Shown one piece after another: positions 7,745 through 16,355 of a stretch of DNA of 64,000 nt. This DNA comes from Streptomyces sp. NRRL S-337 (GTDB lineage Bacteria > Actinomycetota > Actinomycetes > Streptomycetales > Streptomycetaceae), in the NCBI RefSeq assembly GCF_000720175.1, contig NZ_JOIX01000031.1, positions 1 through 64,000 on the forward strand, written 5' to 3'. Below the pieces are notes generated by a model. It was not told the DNA's origin. It did not search any database and saw nothing but the letters and a program-made list of their open reading frames with translations. Position numbers and translations under genes: made by a program. The first letter of the stretch is position 1. Every line of letters starts with the position of its first letter.

Positions 7745-8490
7745 TCCCGCCCACGCAGCCGGACCGGCACAGCGACGTCGGCGCCTATGCGCTGGGCGTG
7801 CTGGACGCTGCCGACGCCGAACGGTTCGAGTGGCATCTCGTCGGTTGTGACCGGTGCGCGGCCGAACTCGAGGAACTCATGGGCCTGACTCCGGTGCTGG
7901 CCGAGTTCAAGGAGTCCGCCCCCACCCCGGCCACGCTCACCGCCGTCCCCGGGCCCCGGCTCCTCGGCGGACTGCTCGACGAGGTCGCCGCCACCCGCCG
8001 CGGCCGGGCCCGTCGCCGGCTGTTCCTGGTCGCCGCGGCCGTCGTGCTGATCGTCGGCGGGCCGCTGGCCGCCGTCTCCGTCGTCAAGGGCGGTACGGAG
8101 CAGGCGCCGGTGCCGGCGCCCCCGCTGGCCAATGCGGTGCGCGCCCAGTACGCCGAGGGCGAGCAGGTCCACTCCGTCGACCCGGACACCAAGGTCTCCG
8201 CGGGCGTGTCCATGGCGGCCCGCCCCTGGGGCACCCAGGTCGTCCTCCAACTCGCGCACGTCAAGGGCCCGCTCAGCTGCTCCCTGGTCGCGGTCGGCAA
8301 GGACGGCCGGCGACAGACCGTCACCACCTGGGCGGTCCCCGAGGGCGGCTACGGCATCCCCGGGAGCGCGGCCAAGTGGAACCGCGAGCCCCTGTACGCG
8401 GCGGGCGGCGCGGCGCTCGACCGGAACGAGATCGATCACTTCGAGATCAGCACCCTGGAGGGCAGGCGACTGGCCACGGTGAAGGCGTGA
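7741..8490 (+). CDS. Zinc-binding anti-sigma factor (RsuA-like), membrane protein
   Basis: The protein has 249 residues. Its N-terminal cytoplasmic domain carries the ZAS motif H-x3-C-x2-C (His32, Cys36, Cys39), which binds zinc and the sigma factor. One membrane helix follows at about residues 98-118 (LFLVAAAVVLIVGGPLAAVSVV). The extracytoplasmic C-terminal part resembles an anti-sigma K (RskA-type) domain with ARPWGTQVVLQLAHVKGPLSCSLVAVGKDG. The GTG start overlaps the sigU stop, so the pair is translationally coupled. It should hold SigU inactive at the membrane until a signal acts on the outer domain. Confidence 0.88.
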   Translation: MIPPTQPDRHSDVGAYALGVLDAADAERFEWHLVGCDRCAAELEELMGLTPVLAEFKESAPTPATLTAVPGPRLLGGLLDEVAATRRGRARRRLFLVAAAVVLIVGGPLAAVSVVKGGTEQAPVPAPPLANAVRAQYAEGEQVHSVDPDTKVSAGVSMAARPWGTQVVLQLAHVKGPLSCSLVAVGKDGRRQTVTTWAVPEGGYGIPGSAAKWNREPLYAAGGAALDRNEIDHFEISTLEGRRLATVKA

Positions 8491-8688
8491 GCCGCACGGA
8501 GCGGGCGGCGAGGGGCGGCGGAGCGGGCCCCGCAACGCCCCTCCCGTGACCGCCCAGGACGCCCGAAGTAACGGTCTGCATCAACATCCGACCGAATCCG
8601 CCCAGATTTGTCCTTCTTACCAGGTGCGCACGGTGCCCGGTTCGCGTACGGTTGACGGCTGCCCTACGCACAGCAGAAGGGGGCCTGG

Positions 8689-11103
8689 GTGGCCGCGCAC
8701 AACGCCACGCACGCACCGGACCACGCCTCGGAATCGGTTCGCGCCCGCGAGATCGAGGCCGAGCAGACGCACCTGGACCGCGTCTACCGGCGCCTCGAGG
8801 AGAAGATCCACGAGGCGGAGTTCCTCATGGACGACGCCGCCAAGCGCGGCCAGGTCGGCACGCCCGGCGCGTTCGCCGAGCGTGACGCCCAGGTCTTCCA
8901 GGCCGGTGTCCATCTCCACCGGCTGAACTCCGAGTACGAGGACTTCCTCTTCGGGCGGATCGATCTGCTCCTCGGCAAGGACGGCAAGAAGGGCCCGGAC
9001 GGCGCGTACACCTCCGTCGAGCCCGCCGAGGGCGCGATCGAGGACAACCGTGCCAAGATCGCCGAGACGCTGCACATCGGCCGGCTCGGCGTCCTCGACG
9101 CGGACTACTCCCCGCTGGTCATCGACTGGCGGGCGCCGGCCGCCGCACCCTTCTACCGCGCCACCCCGGTGGCGCCCGGCCGGGTCGTCCGCCGCCGGGT
9201 GATCCGCTCCAAGGGCCGCAAGGTGCTCGGCGTGGAGGACGACCTGATGCGCCCGGAGATCACCGCCACCCTGGACGGCGAGGAGCTCCCGGCGATCGGT
9301 GACGGCGCGCTGATGGCCGCGCTCGGCCGGGCCCGCAGTCACACCATGCGGGACATCGTCGCGTCCATCCAGGCCGAGCAGGACATGGTGATCCGGGCGC
9401 CCGCCGCCTCCGTCACCGAGGTCGAGGGCGGGCCGGGCACCGGCAAGACGGCGGTCGCCCTGCACCGTGCCGCCTACCTCCTCTACCAGGACCGCCGCCG
9501 TTACGCCGGCGGCATCCTGATCGTCTCCCCGACGCCGCTGCTGGTCGCCTACACCGAGGGCGTGCTGCCCTCCCTCGGCGAGGAGGGCCAGGTCGCCATC
9601 CGGGCGCTCGGCTCGCTCGTCGACGGCGCCGAGGCGACCGCCTACGACCCGCCGGCGGTGGCCCGCATCAAGGGCTCGTCGCGGATGCAGAAGCTGCTGC
9701 GCAAGGCCGCCCGGGCCGCCCTGGAACTGGCCCCGGGCGACACCGCGCCCCCGTCGGGTCCGGCGGGCCAGCTCGCGTTCGGCGACGACGAGGAGACCGC
9801 GCCGGCGGTACGGACCGACCGGCTCCGGGTCGTTGCCTTCGGCTCCCGGATCGAGCTGGACGCCGACGAGCTGCGCGCCATCCGGCACTCCGCGCTCGGC
9901 GGCACCGCGCCCGTCAACCTGCTGCGTCCCCGGGCCCGGCGGCTGATCCTGGACGCCCTGTGGGCCAGGTCGGGCGCCGGCCGCCGCTACACCGACCCCG
10001 AGCTCGCCGCCGAGGCCCGCGGGGGCTTCGACGAGGACCTCATCACCGAGTCCTCGTTCCAGGAGTTCCTGGACGCCTGGTGGCCCGAGCTGACCCCGCA
10101 CGGGGTGCTCGCCGCGATGGCCGACGAGAAGCTGCTGGGCTGCTGGGCGCGCCGCGTCCTCAACCCGCGCGAGGTGCGCCAACTGGCCCGCTCCCTGGGC
10201 CGGTTGGACGCCTCGGGGCACGGCCCGCTGTCGGTGCACGACGTCGCCCTGCTGGACGAGCTGCAGCAGATCCTCGGCGCCCCGATGCGCCCGGCCCGCC
10301 CGCGCGAGGCGGACCCGCTGGAGCACCTGACCGGCCTGGAGGAGCTGACGACGTTCGCGGACCGCAACGGCGGGGGTCGCCGCCGGCGCGAGCGCCTGGA
10401 GGAGGAGCGCACCGACTACGCCCATGTGATCGTCGACGAGGCGCAGGACCTGACGCCCATGCAGTGGCGGATGGTCGGCCGCCGCGGCCGGCACGCCACC
10501 TGGACCGTGGTCGGCGACCCGGCGCAGTCCTCGTGGTCCGACCCGGACGAGGCGGCCGCCGCCCGCGACGAGGCGCTCGGCACCCGCCCGCGCCGCCGCT
10601 TCACCCTCACCGTCAACTACCGCAATCCCGCGGAGATCGCCGAGCTGGCCGGGAAGGTGCTGGCGCTGGCGATGCCCGGGATGCAGTCCCCGAAGGCGGT
10701 CCGTTCGACGGGCCTCCAGCCGCGCTTCGCGGTCGTCGGGGACGGTGCCGGGCCCGCCGGTGAGGCTGCGCTGGCCGCCGCCACGGCGGCGGAGGCCGAG
10801 CGGCTGCTGGGCGAGGTGGACGGCACGGTCGGCGTCGTGGTGGCGATGCACCGCCGCGAGCAGGCCCGCCGCTGGCTGGCCCCGCTCGGTGACCGGGTGG
10901 TGGCACTGGGCTCCCTGGAGGCGAAGGGGCTGGAGTACGACGCCACGCTGGTGGTGTCGCCGGCCGAGATCGCCGACGAGTCCCCGGCCGGGCTGCGGGT
11001 GCTGTACGTGGCGCTGACCCGGGCCACCCAGCAGCTGACCGTGCTGTCCGCCGAGCGCGACCAGCCGGACCCGGCCGGGGTGCCCGACCTGCTGCGGGAC
11101 TGA
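8689..11103 (+). CDS. HelD-type UvrD-like helicase/ATPase
   Basis: An 804-residue superfamily 1 ATPase. Motif I is EGGPGTGKTAVALHRAAYLL near residue 245. Motif II is VIVDEAQDLTPMQWRM, followed by TWTVVGDPAQSSW (motif III) and VNYRNPAEI (motif IV). GSLEAKGLEYDATLVV and YVALTRATQQL are motifs V and VI. The N-terminal coiled-coil segment (EIEAEQTHLDRVYRRLEEKI) is typical of actinobacterial HelD proteins, which bind RNA polymerase and help recycle it; some confer rifampicin tolerance. UvrD/PcrA DNA helicases are the alternative but lack this N-terminus. The GTG start is preceded by AGAAGGGGG. Nearest neighbours are sigU/anti-sigma upstream and the structured RNA candidate downstream. Confidence 0.82.
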   Translation: MAAHNATHAPDHASESVRAREIEAEQTHLDRVYRRLEEKIHEAEFLMDDAAKRGQVGTPGAFAERDAQVFQAGVHLHRLNSEYEDFLFGRIDLLLGKDGKKGPDGAYTSVEPAEGAIEDNRAKIAETLHIGRLGVLDADYSPLVIDWRAPAAAPFYRATPVAPGRVVRRRVIRSKGRKVLGVEDDLMRPEITATLDGEELPAIGDGALMAALGRARSHTMRDIVASIQAEQDMVIRAPAASVTEVEGGPGTGKTAVALHRAAYLLYQDRRRYAGGILIVSPTPLLVAYTEGVLPSLGEEGQVAIRALGSLVDGAEATAYDPPAVARIKGSSRMQKLLRKAARAALELAPGDTAPPSGPAGQLAFGDDEETAPAVRTDRLRVVAFGSRIELDADELRAIRHSALGGTAPVNLLRPRARRLILDALWARSGAGRRYTDPELAAEARGGFDEDLITESSFQEFLDAWWPELTPHGVLAAMADEKLLGCWARRVLNPREVRQLARSLGRLDASGHGPLSVHDVALLDELQQILGAPMRPARPREADPLEHLTGLEELTTFADRNGGGRRRRERLEEERTDYAHVIVDEAQDLTPMQWRMVGRRGRHATWTVVGDPAQSSWSDPDEAAAARDEALGTRPRRRFTLTVNYRNPAEIAELAGKVLALAMPGMQSPKAVRSTGLQPRFAVVGDGAGPAGEAALAAATAAEAERLLGEVDGTVGVVVAMHRREQARRWLAPLGDRVVALGSLEAKGLEYDATLVVSPAEIADESPAGLRVLYVALTRATQQLTVLSAERDQPDPAGVPDLLRD

Positions 11104-11183
11104 GCCCGGCGGGCCCGTCCGGGGGGACCTGAAATCCGTACCCCACGACGGGATTCGCTTCCGGAGATGGTTTGTTAGCCTGG

Positions 11184-11277
11184 GTGACGGCACCGGCTCG
11201 ATCCAAGCCCCCGGGCCCAACCATCGTCGCTACGAGCGACCACTTGCCGCGAGGCGAGCATGGCGGGTCGGTGTCAC
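11184..11277 (+). ncRNA. Candidate structured RNA upstream of malic enzyme gene
   Basis: No gene is present between 11104 and 11502. This part folds by eye into a closed multi-branch structure. P1 pairs GTGAC (11184-11188) with GTCAC (11273-11277) and, after a GGC bulge, ACCG (11192-11195) with CGGT (11269-11272). P2 pairs CCAT (11221-11224) with ATGG (11260-11263). Inside P2 are two hairpins: GTCGCT-ACG-AGCGAC (11226-11240), and CTTGCC-GCGA-GGCGAG (11243-11258) with a GNRA tetraloop. A strong terminator follows within 10 nt. It could be a short transcript or a riboswitch-like leader. I did not recognise a known class. Confidence 0.5.
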
Positions 11278-11285
11278 TTACTTCG

Positions 11286-11319
11286 GAGGCCCACGTCACC
11301 ACGTGACGTGGGCCTCTTT
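11286..11319 (+). terminator. Rho-independent-type terminator ending the candidate RNA
   Basis: A perfect 14-bp stem, GAGGCCCACGTCAC (11286-11299) and GTGACGTGGGCCTC (11303-11316), with a 3-nt loop and a short TTT tail. It could end the helicase transcript, the structured RNA, or both. Confidence 0.8.
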
Positions 11320-11345
11320 GCTTGGCTGATCATTTCTCGTATGGT
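11317..11345 (+). promoter_or_regulatory. Putative housekeeping promoter for malic enzyme gene
   Basis: TTTGCT (11317-11322) and TATGGT (11340-11345) are separated by 17 bp, close to the vegetative -35/-10 consensus. The -35 begins right after the terminator stem. A transcript from here would have a leader of about 150 nt before the ATG at 11503. Confidence 0.4.
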
Positions 11346-11502
11346 GGAAGTGGATTTCCGAAGTCGCCACCTCCTGGTGAACACAACGCACGGAACCCCG
11401 GGCGGCTACCGCGTACTCAGGGGTAGGTGCGACGATCGGACGGCACAACGCTGTGACACGCAGCGATACACAGCGAAACGGTGAAAGCAGAGGAAGTCGG
11501 CC

Positions 11503-12936
11503 ATGGCAACGGCGCCCAGCGTCTCCTACTCGATGACGGTCCGGCTGGAGGTGCCCGCGAGCGGAACCGCGGTCTCCCAGCTCACCACGGCCGTCGAGTC
11601 CCACGGAGGCTCGGTGACCGGCCTCGACGTCACTGCGTCCGGGCACGAGAAGCTCCGCATCGACGTCACGATCGCGGCCACCTCGACCGCGCACGCCAAC
11701 GAGATCGTCGCGCAGCTCCGCAACATCGAGGGCGTCTCGCTCGGCAAGGTGTCCGACCGTACGTTCCTGATGCACCTCGGCGGCAAGATCGAGATGTCGT
11801 CGAAGCACCCGATCCGCAACCGCGACGACCTCTCCATGGTCTACACCCCCGGCGTCGCCCGGGTCTGCCAGGCCATCGCCGACAACCCCGAGGACGCCCG
11901 CCGCCTGACGATCAAGCGCAACAGCGTCGCGGTCGTCACGGACGGCTCCGCGGTCCTGGGCCTGGGCAACATCGGCCCCAAGGCCGCACTGCCCGTCATG
12001 GAGGGCAAGGCGGCCCTCTTCAAGCGCTTCGCCGGCATCGACGCCTGGCCGCTGTGCCTGGACACCCAGGACACCGACGCCATCGTGGAGATCGTCAAGG
12101 CCATCGCCCCCGGCTTCGCCGGCATCAACCTGGAGGACATCTCCGCGCCCCGCTGCTTCGAGATCGAGGCGCGGCTGCGCGAGGCGCTGGACATCCCGGT
12201 CTTCCACGACGACCAGCACGGCACCGCCATCGTGGTGCTCGCCGCCCTCACCAACGCGCTGCGCGTCGTCGGCAAGAAGATCGAGGACGTCCGGGTCGTG
12301 ATGTCCGGCGCCGGCGCGGCCGGCACCGCCATCCTCAAGCTGCTGCTGGCCGCCGGCGTCGGGCACGCCGTCGTCGCCGACATCCACGGCGTGGTGCACG
12401 CCGGCCGCACGGACCTGGTCGACGCCGACCCGGACTCCGCGCTGCGCTGGATCGCCGACAACACCAACCCCGAGGGCGTCACCGGCACCCTCAAGGACGC
12501 CGTGGTCGGCGCGGACGTCTTCATCGGCGTCTCGGCACCCAACGTCCTCGACGGCGACGACGTGGCGAAGATGGCCGAGGGCGCGATCGTGTTCGCACTC
12601 GCCAACCCCGACCCCGAGGTCGATCCGGCCATCGCCCGGCAGACGGCCGCCGTCGTGGCCACCGGCCGCTCCGACTTCCCGAACCAGATCAACAACGTCC
12701 TGGTGTTCCCCGGGGTATTCCGCGGCCTCCTGGACGCCCACTCCCGTACGGTGAACACCGAGATGATGCTGGCCGCGGCCCGCGCCCTCGCGAACGTCGT
12801 CCTGGAGGACGAGGTCAACCCGAACTACATCATTCCCAGCGTCTTCAACGAGAAGGTCGCGGGCGCGGTGGCCGGTGCGGTGCGGGAGGCGGCCAAGGGC
12901 AGCGACCCGGCTGTGACGACGGCCACGACGGTCTGA
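11503..12936 (+). CDS. NAD(P)-dependent malic enzyme with N-terminal ACT-like domain
   Basis: A 477-residue malate oxidoreductase (decarboxylating) that converts malate to pyruvate plus CO2. Residues 1-85 form an ACT-like fold (SYSMTVRLEVPASGTAVSQLTTAVESHGG), which usually senses a small metabolite. The catalytic part starts at MSSKHPIRNRDDLSMVYTPGVARVC. The metal/substrate region is INLEDISAPRCFEIE and VFHDDQHGTAIVVLAALTNAL, and the nucleotide-binding loop is VVMSGAGAAGTAILKLLL. ATG 11503 has GAGGAAG 7 nt upstream. The enzyme supplies pyruvate and reducing power from the TCA cycle. The ACT domain and the long structured leader region suggest metabolite control. Confidence 0.92.
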   Translation: MATAPSVSYSMTVRLEVPASGTAVSQLTTAVESHGGSVTGLDVTASGHEKLRIDVTIAATSTAHANEIVAQLRNIEGVSLGKVSDRTFLMHLGGKIEMSSKHPIRNRDDLSMVYTPGVARVCQAIADNPEDARRLTIKRNSVAVVTDGSAVLGLGNIGPKAALPVMEGKAALFKRFAGIDAWPLCLDTQDTDAIVEIVKAIAPGFAGINLEDISAPRCFEIEARLREALDIPVFHDDQHGTAIVVLAALTNALRVVGKKIEDVRVVMSGAGAAGTAILKLLLAAGVGHAVVADIHGVVHAGRTDLVDADPDSALRWIADNTNPEGVTGTLKDAVVGADVFIGVSAPNVLDGDDVAKMAEGAIVFALANPDPEVDPAIARQTAAVVATGRSDFPNQINNVLVFPGVFRGLLDAHSRTVNTEMMLAAARALANVVLEDEVNPNYIIPSVFNEKVAGAVAGAVREAAKGSDPAVTTATTV

Positions 12937-13269
12937 CAACGGCGCGTCGCGGGACACGCCGTCACGACGGCCCCCATAGGGTGGCGGGCAGCAATGGCCG
13001 CCATCCTGTGGCTCCGGTCCCGGAGCGGGACGGTGCGGAACGTCATCACCATGTGGCAGTGGCGCTTTTCGTGTGACCCGCCAGGGCGCCGGATTGGCTT
13101 TACTGCCGCAGGTAGGGGCAGGATGCGTATTCGGGCGCGAGGGTCTGGCAGGCAGACCCGGGTCCGGGGACTGTCCGAGGACCCTGGCAGCATCGGCTTC
13201 GCTGTGCCCAACATGCGGCTCCGGTCGCGTGGCACGCCTCATTGGCAAGAAGAACACGGGAGTACAAAC
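12937..13269 (+). other. Intergenic region upstream of hupA
   Basis: This 333-bp stretch holds no supportable gene. It presumably carries the malic enzyme terminator and the hupA promoter, but I see neither a strong hairpin nor a clear -35/-10 pair. Confidence 0.5.
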
Positions 13270-13551
13270 ATGAACCGCAGTGAGCTGGTGGCCGCTCTGG
13301 CCGATCGCGCCGAGGTGACCCGCAAGGACGCCGACGCCGTTCTGGCCGCCCTCGCCGAGGTGACCGGCGAGGTCGTCGCCAAGGGCGACGAGAAGGTCAC
13401 CATCCCCGGCTTCCTGACCTTCGAGCGCACCCACCGTGCCGCTCGCACCGCGCGCAACCCGCAGACCGGCGACCCGATCCAGATCCCGGCCGGCTACAGC
13501 GTGAAGGTGTCCGCGGGCTCCAAGCTCAAGGAAGCCGCCAAGGGCAAGTAA
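13270..13551 (+). CDS. hupA: DNA-binding protein HU (HupA)
   Basis: A 93-residue nucleoid protein of the HU family: MNRSELVAALADRAEVTRKDADAVLAALAEV forms the helical body, VTIPGFLTFERTHRAARTARNPQTGDPIQIPA is the beta arm with the conserved RNPQTG tip, and the end is FKV-like (YSVKVSAGSKLKEAAKGK). It lacks the long Lys/Ala-rich tail of the second Streptomyces HU (HupS), so it is the vegetative HupA type. It binds and bends DNA without strong sequence preference. The gene is monocistronic with a strong terminator 20 bp downstream. Confidence 0.96.
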   Translation: MNRSELVAALADRAEVTRKDADAVLAALAEVTGEVVAKGDEKVTIPGFLTFERTHRAARTARNPQTGDPIQIPAGYSVKVSAGSKLKEAAKGK

Positions 13552-13571
13552 GGCCCTGAAACGGCGTAACG

Positions 13572-13601
13572 AGGCGGCTGCCCCGACGGGGGCGGCCGCC
13601 T
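13572..13601 (+). terminator. Terminator downstream of hupA
   Basis: A 13-bp stem, AGGCGGCTGCCCC with GGGGCGGCCGCCT (one G-T pair), and a 4-nt loop, followed by TCG. Confidence 0.75.
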
Positions 13602-13739
13602 TCGTCGTACCCGCCCACCGCGCGGCCCTGCCCGCACCCGTCCGTACGGCTCTGCCGGGGCGCCACCACGGCCGTACGGGGCGGTAAACGCCGCCCGGCA
13701 CCTTCCGGGCCGCCCCGCGGCCCGGAAGGCCCCTGACAG

Positions 13740-13779
13740 CCGTGAGGGGCGGCCACCGGCTGGTGGCCGCCCCTCACGG
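13740..13779 (-). terminator. Long perfect hairpin between hupA and murA
   Basis: An 18-bp perfect stem, CCGTGAGGGGCGGCCACC and its complement, with the loop GGCT. It sits 48 bp past the murA stop and probably ends both converging transcripts. Confidence 0.8.
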
Positions 13780-13827
13780 CGTGGTCCTACGGGCACAGGC
13801 GCGGCGCGCCGTGGTGCCCGGGCGTCG

Positions 13828-15174
13828 TCAGTGGCTCAGCGCCCCGTTGGGCAGCTCCACATGGCCGCCCAGCTCGACGAGCTTCTCCATGAAGTTCTCG
13901 TAGCCGCGGTTGATCAGGTCGATGCCGTGCACCCGGGAGGTGCCCTGCGCCGCCAGCGCCGCGATCAGGTACGAGAAGCCACCGCGCAGGTCCGGGATGA
14001 CCAGGTCGGAGCCCTGCAGCTTGGTCGGTCCGGAGACCACCGCGGAGTGCAGGAAGTTGCGCTGGCCGAAGCGGCAGGCCGAGCCGCCCAGGCACTCCCG
14101 GTAGAGCTGGATGTGCGCGCCCATCTGGTTGAGGGCGGAAGTGAAGCCGAGCCGGGACTCGTAGACCGTCTCGTGGACGATGGACAGGCCGGACGCCTGG
14201 GTGAGGGCGACGACCAGCGGCTGCTGCCAGTCGGTCTGGAAACCGGGGTGGACGTCGGTCTCCAGGGCGATGGCGTTGAGCGAGCCGCCCGGGTGCCAGA
14301 AGCGGATGCCCTCGTCGTCGATCTCGAAGGCGCCGCCGACCCTGCGGAAGGTGTTGAGGAAGGTCATCATGGAGCGCTGCTGGGCGCCCCGGACGTAGAT
14401 GTTGCCCTCGGTGGCGAGCGCCGCGGACGCCCAGGAGGCGGCCTCCAGGCGGTCCGGGAGGGCCCGGTGGGTGTAGCCGTTGAGCTTGTCGACACCGGTG
14501 ATCCGGATCGTCCGGTCGGTGTCCATGGAGATGATCGCGCCCATCTTCTGGAGCACGCAGATCAGGTCCTCGATCTCCGGCTCCACCGCGGCGTTCGACA
14601 GCTCGGTGACGCCCTCCGCCAGTACGGCGGTCAGCAGCACCTGCTCGGTCGAGCCGACCGACGGGTACGGCAGCCGGATCTTGGTGCCGCGCAGCCGCTG
14701 CGGGGCCTCCAGGTACTGCCCGTCGGCGCGCTTCTCGATCTTCGCGCCGAACTGGCGCAGCACGTCGAAGTGGAAGTCCACCGGGCGGCCGCCGATGTCG
14801 CAGCCGCCCAGGCCCGGGATGAAGGCGTGGCCGAGGCGGTGCAGCAGCGGGCCGCAGAACAGGATCGGGATCCGCGAGGAGCCGGCGTGCGCGTCGATGT
14901 CGGCGACGTTGGCGCTCTCCACGTGCGACGGGTCGAGGACCAGCTCGCCGGGCTCGTCGCCCGGGCGGACCGTGACGCCGTGCAGCTGCAGCAGTCCGCG
15001 CACCACGCGTACGTCGCGGATGTCGGGCACGTTGCGCAGCCGGCTGGGTCCGCTGCCGAGCAGGGCGGCGACCATGGCCTTGGGCACAAGGTTCTTCGCA
15101 CCGCGAACCCGGATCTCGCCCTCCAGCGGGGTGCCGCCGTGGACAAGCAGTACGTCGTCAGTAGAGACGGTCAT
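13828..15174 (-). CDS. murA: UDP-N-acetylglucosamine 1-carboxyvinyltransferase
   Basis: MurA transfers enolpyruvate from PEP to UDP-GlcNAc, the first committed step of peptidoglycan synthesis. The 448-residue protein has the two EPSP-synthase-type lobes: GGTPLEGEIRVRGAKNLVPKAMVAALL, SRLRNVPDIRDV, GSTEQVLLTAVLAEG and LRGGFSYLIAALAAQG. The loop GLGGCDIGGRPVD near residue 124 keeps the catalytic Cys that fosfomycin alkylates (mycobacteria have Asp there), so the enzyme should be fosfomycin-sensitive. It is monocistronic and convergent with hupA. Confidence 0.95.
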   Translation of the reverse strand: MTVSTDDVLLVHGGTPLEGEIRVRGAKNLVPKAMVAALLGSGPSRLRNVPDIRDVRVVRGLLQLHGVTVRPGDEPGELVLDPSHVESANVADIDAHAGSSRIPILFCGPLLHRLGHAFIPGLGGCDIGGRPVDFHFDVLRQFGAKIEKRADGQYLEAPQRLRGTKIRLPYPSVGSTEQVLLTAVLAEGVTELSNAAVEPEIEDLICVLQKMGAIISMDTDRTIRITGVDKLNGYTHRALPDRLEAASWASAALATEGNIYVRGAQQRSMMTFLNTFRRVGGAFEIDDEGIRFWHPGGSLNAIALETDVHPGFQTDWQQPLVVALTQASGLSIVHETVYESRLGFTSALNQMGAHIQLYRECLGGSACRFGQRNFLHSAVVSGPTKLQGSDLVIPDLRGGFSYLIAALAAQGTSRVHGIDLINRGYENFMEKLVELGGHVELPNGALSH

Positions 15175-15498
15175 GGATCTCGCGTTCCTGGAGACGGGCA
15201 GGGCCAAGCTGAAATGGTAAGGGCGTCCGAGGGGGTGCCCGTAAGCCCGTGCGGCCTCTGAGCATGTAATGGCTTTGTCACAACACGCTCGGCTACGGTC
15301 ACCCTTTGATCTGTAATCGCCTTTTGGCGGAAAAGTTGCAGATTGTCTTAAATGCACTGTGACGAAGCCGGGTTGGGGCCGGCGCTCGTGAGGGGCCGGT
15401 GCCGTGCGCCGGGGCTGCCGCCGTACGCCCTTCCCTGCGCTCGCACCGGTCACGGCTTTGACCCCCCGCTCGGGGCAGAAGTGCGGGATCATGTGGCC
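15175..15498. other. Divergent promoter region murA / yqgE
   Basis: The 324-bp gap between diverging genes is relatively AT-rich around 15265-15355 and includes the small palindrome CGCCTTTTGGCG (15319-15330). Promoters for both genes must lie here, but I cannot assign -35/-10 boxes with confidence. Confidence 0.5.
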
Positions 15499-16170
15499 AT
15501 GACCGAGGTGTCCTCGCTCACAGGCCGGCTGCTCGTCGCGACGCCCGCGCTTGCGGACCCGAACTTCGACCGCGCGGTGGTGCTGCTCCTCGACCACGAC
15601 GAGGAGGGCTCCCTCGGCGTGGTCCTCAACCGCCCCACCCCGGTGGGCGTCGCGGACATCCTCGCGCCCTGGGCCGCGCTGACCGGTGAGCCGGGCGTGG
15701 TCTTCCAGGGCGGCCCGGTCTCGCTGGATTCGGCGCTCGGGGTGGCGGTGGTGCCCGGCGGGGCCTTCGGCGAGGGCGGCATGCCCCCCATCGGTACGGG
15801 GGCCGGCCCCGGCGCCGAGGCGGGGGAGACGGCCGGCGCCCAGGTCGCCGACCGGGCGGGCGTGCAGCCGGCCGAGGAGCCGCTGGGCTGGCGCCGGGTG
15901 CACGGCGCGATCGGCCTGGTCGATCTGGAGGCCCCGCCCGAGCTCCTCGCGGCCGTGCTCGGCAGTCTGCGGATCTTCGCCGGTTACGCGGGCTGGGGTC
16001 CGGGCCAGCTGGAGGACGAGCTGGTCGAGGGCGCCTGGTACGTCGTCGAGTCGGAACCGGGCGACGTCTCCTCGCCCGACCCGGAACAGCTGTGGCGCGC
16101 GGTCCTGCGGCGGCAGCGCAACGAGCTGGCGATGGTGGCCACGTACCCGGACGACCCGTCGCTGAACTGA
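15499..16170 (+). CDS. YqgE/AlgH family protein (DUF179)
   Basis: A 223-residue cytoplasmic protein of unknown biochemical role. The family core is clear: LTGRLLVATPALADPNFDRAVVLLLDHDEEGSLGVVLNRPT, VFQGGPVSLDSALGVAVV, and GYAGWGPGQLEDELVEGAWYVVE. A roughly 40-residue insert rich in Gly/Ala/Glu (about residues 95-130) separates the core motifs and is common in actinobacterial members. The ATG at 15499 agrees with the usual family N-terminus MTEVSSLTGRLL. Confidence 0.88.
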   Translation: MTEVSSLTGRLLVATPALADPNFDRAVVLLLDHDEEGSLGVVLNRPTPVGVADILAPWAALTGEPGVVFQGGPVSLDSALGVAVVPGGAFGEGGMPPIGTGAGPGAEAGETAGAQVADRAGVQPAEEPLGWRRVHGAIGLVDLEAPPELLAAVLGSLRIFAGYAGWGPGQLEDELVEGAWYVVESEPGDVSSPDPEQLWRAVLRRQRNELAMVATYPDDPSLN

Positions 16171-16355
16171 GCGCGACGCCCGGTCCTCCGGTCGCCGGGG
16201 AGGTCCCGCGGAACGCCGGATTTTTGTTGAGCGCTGGATTATTGTGACGGCTTCGTCATGAGGAATTGTCAGTGCCCGTCGCTATGGTTCGAGTGACAGG
16301 GGACGGTGTGCGGCCGCGTCGGCGGGGCCGCGCAGGACAGCGGGGGAGAGTGCCT

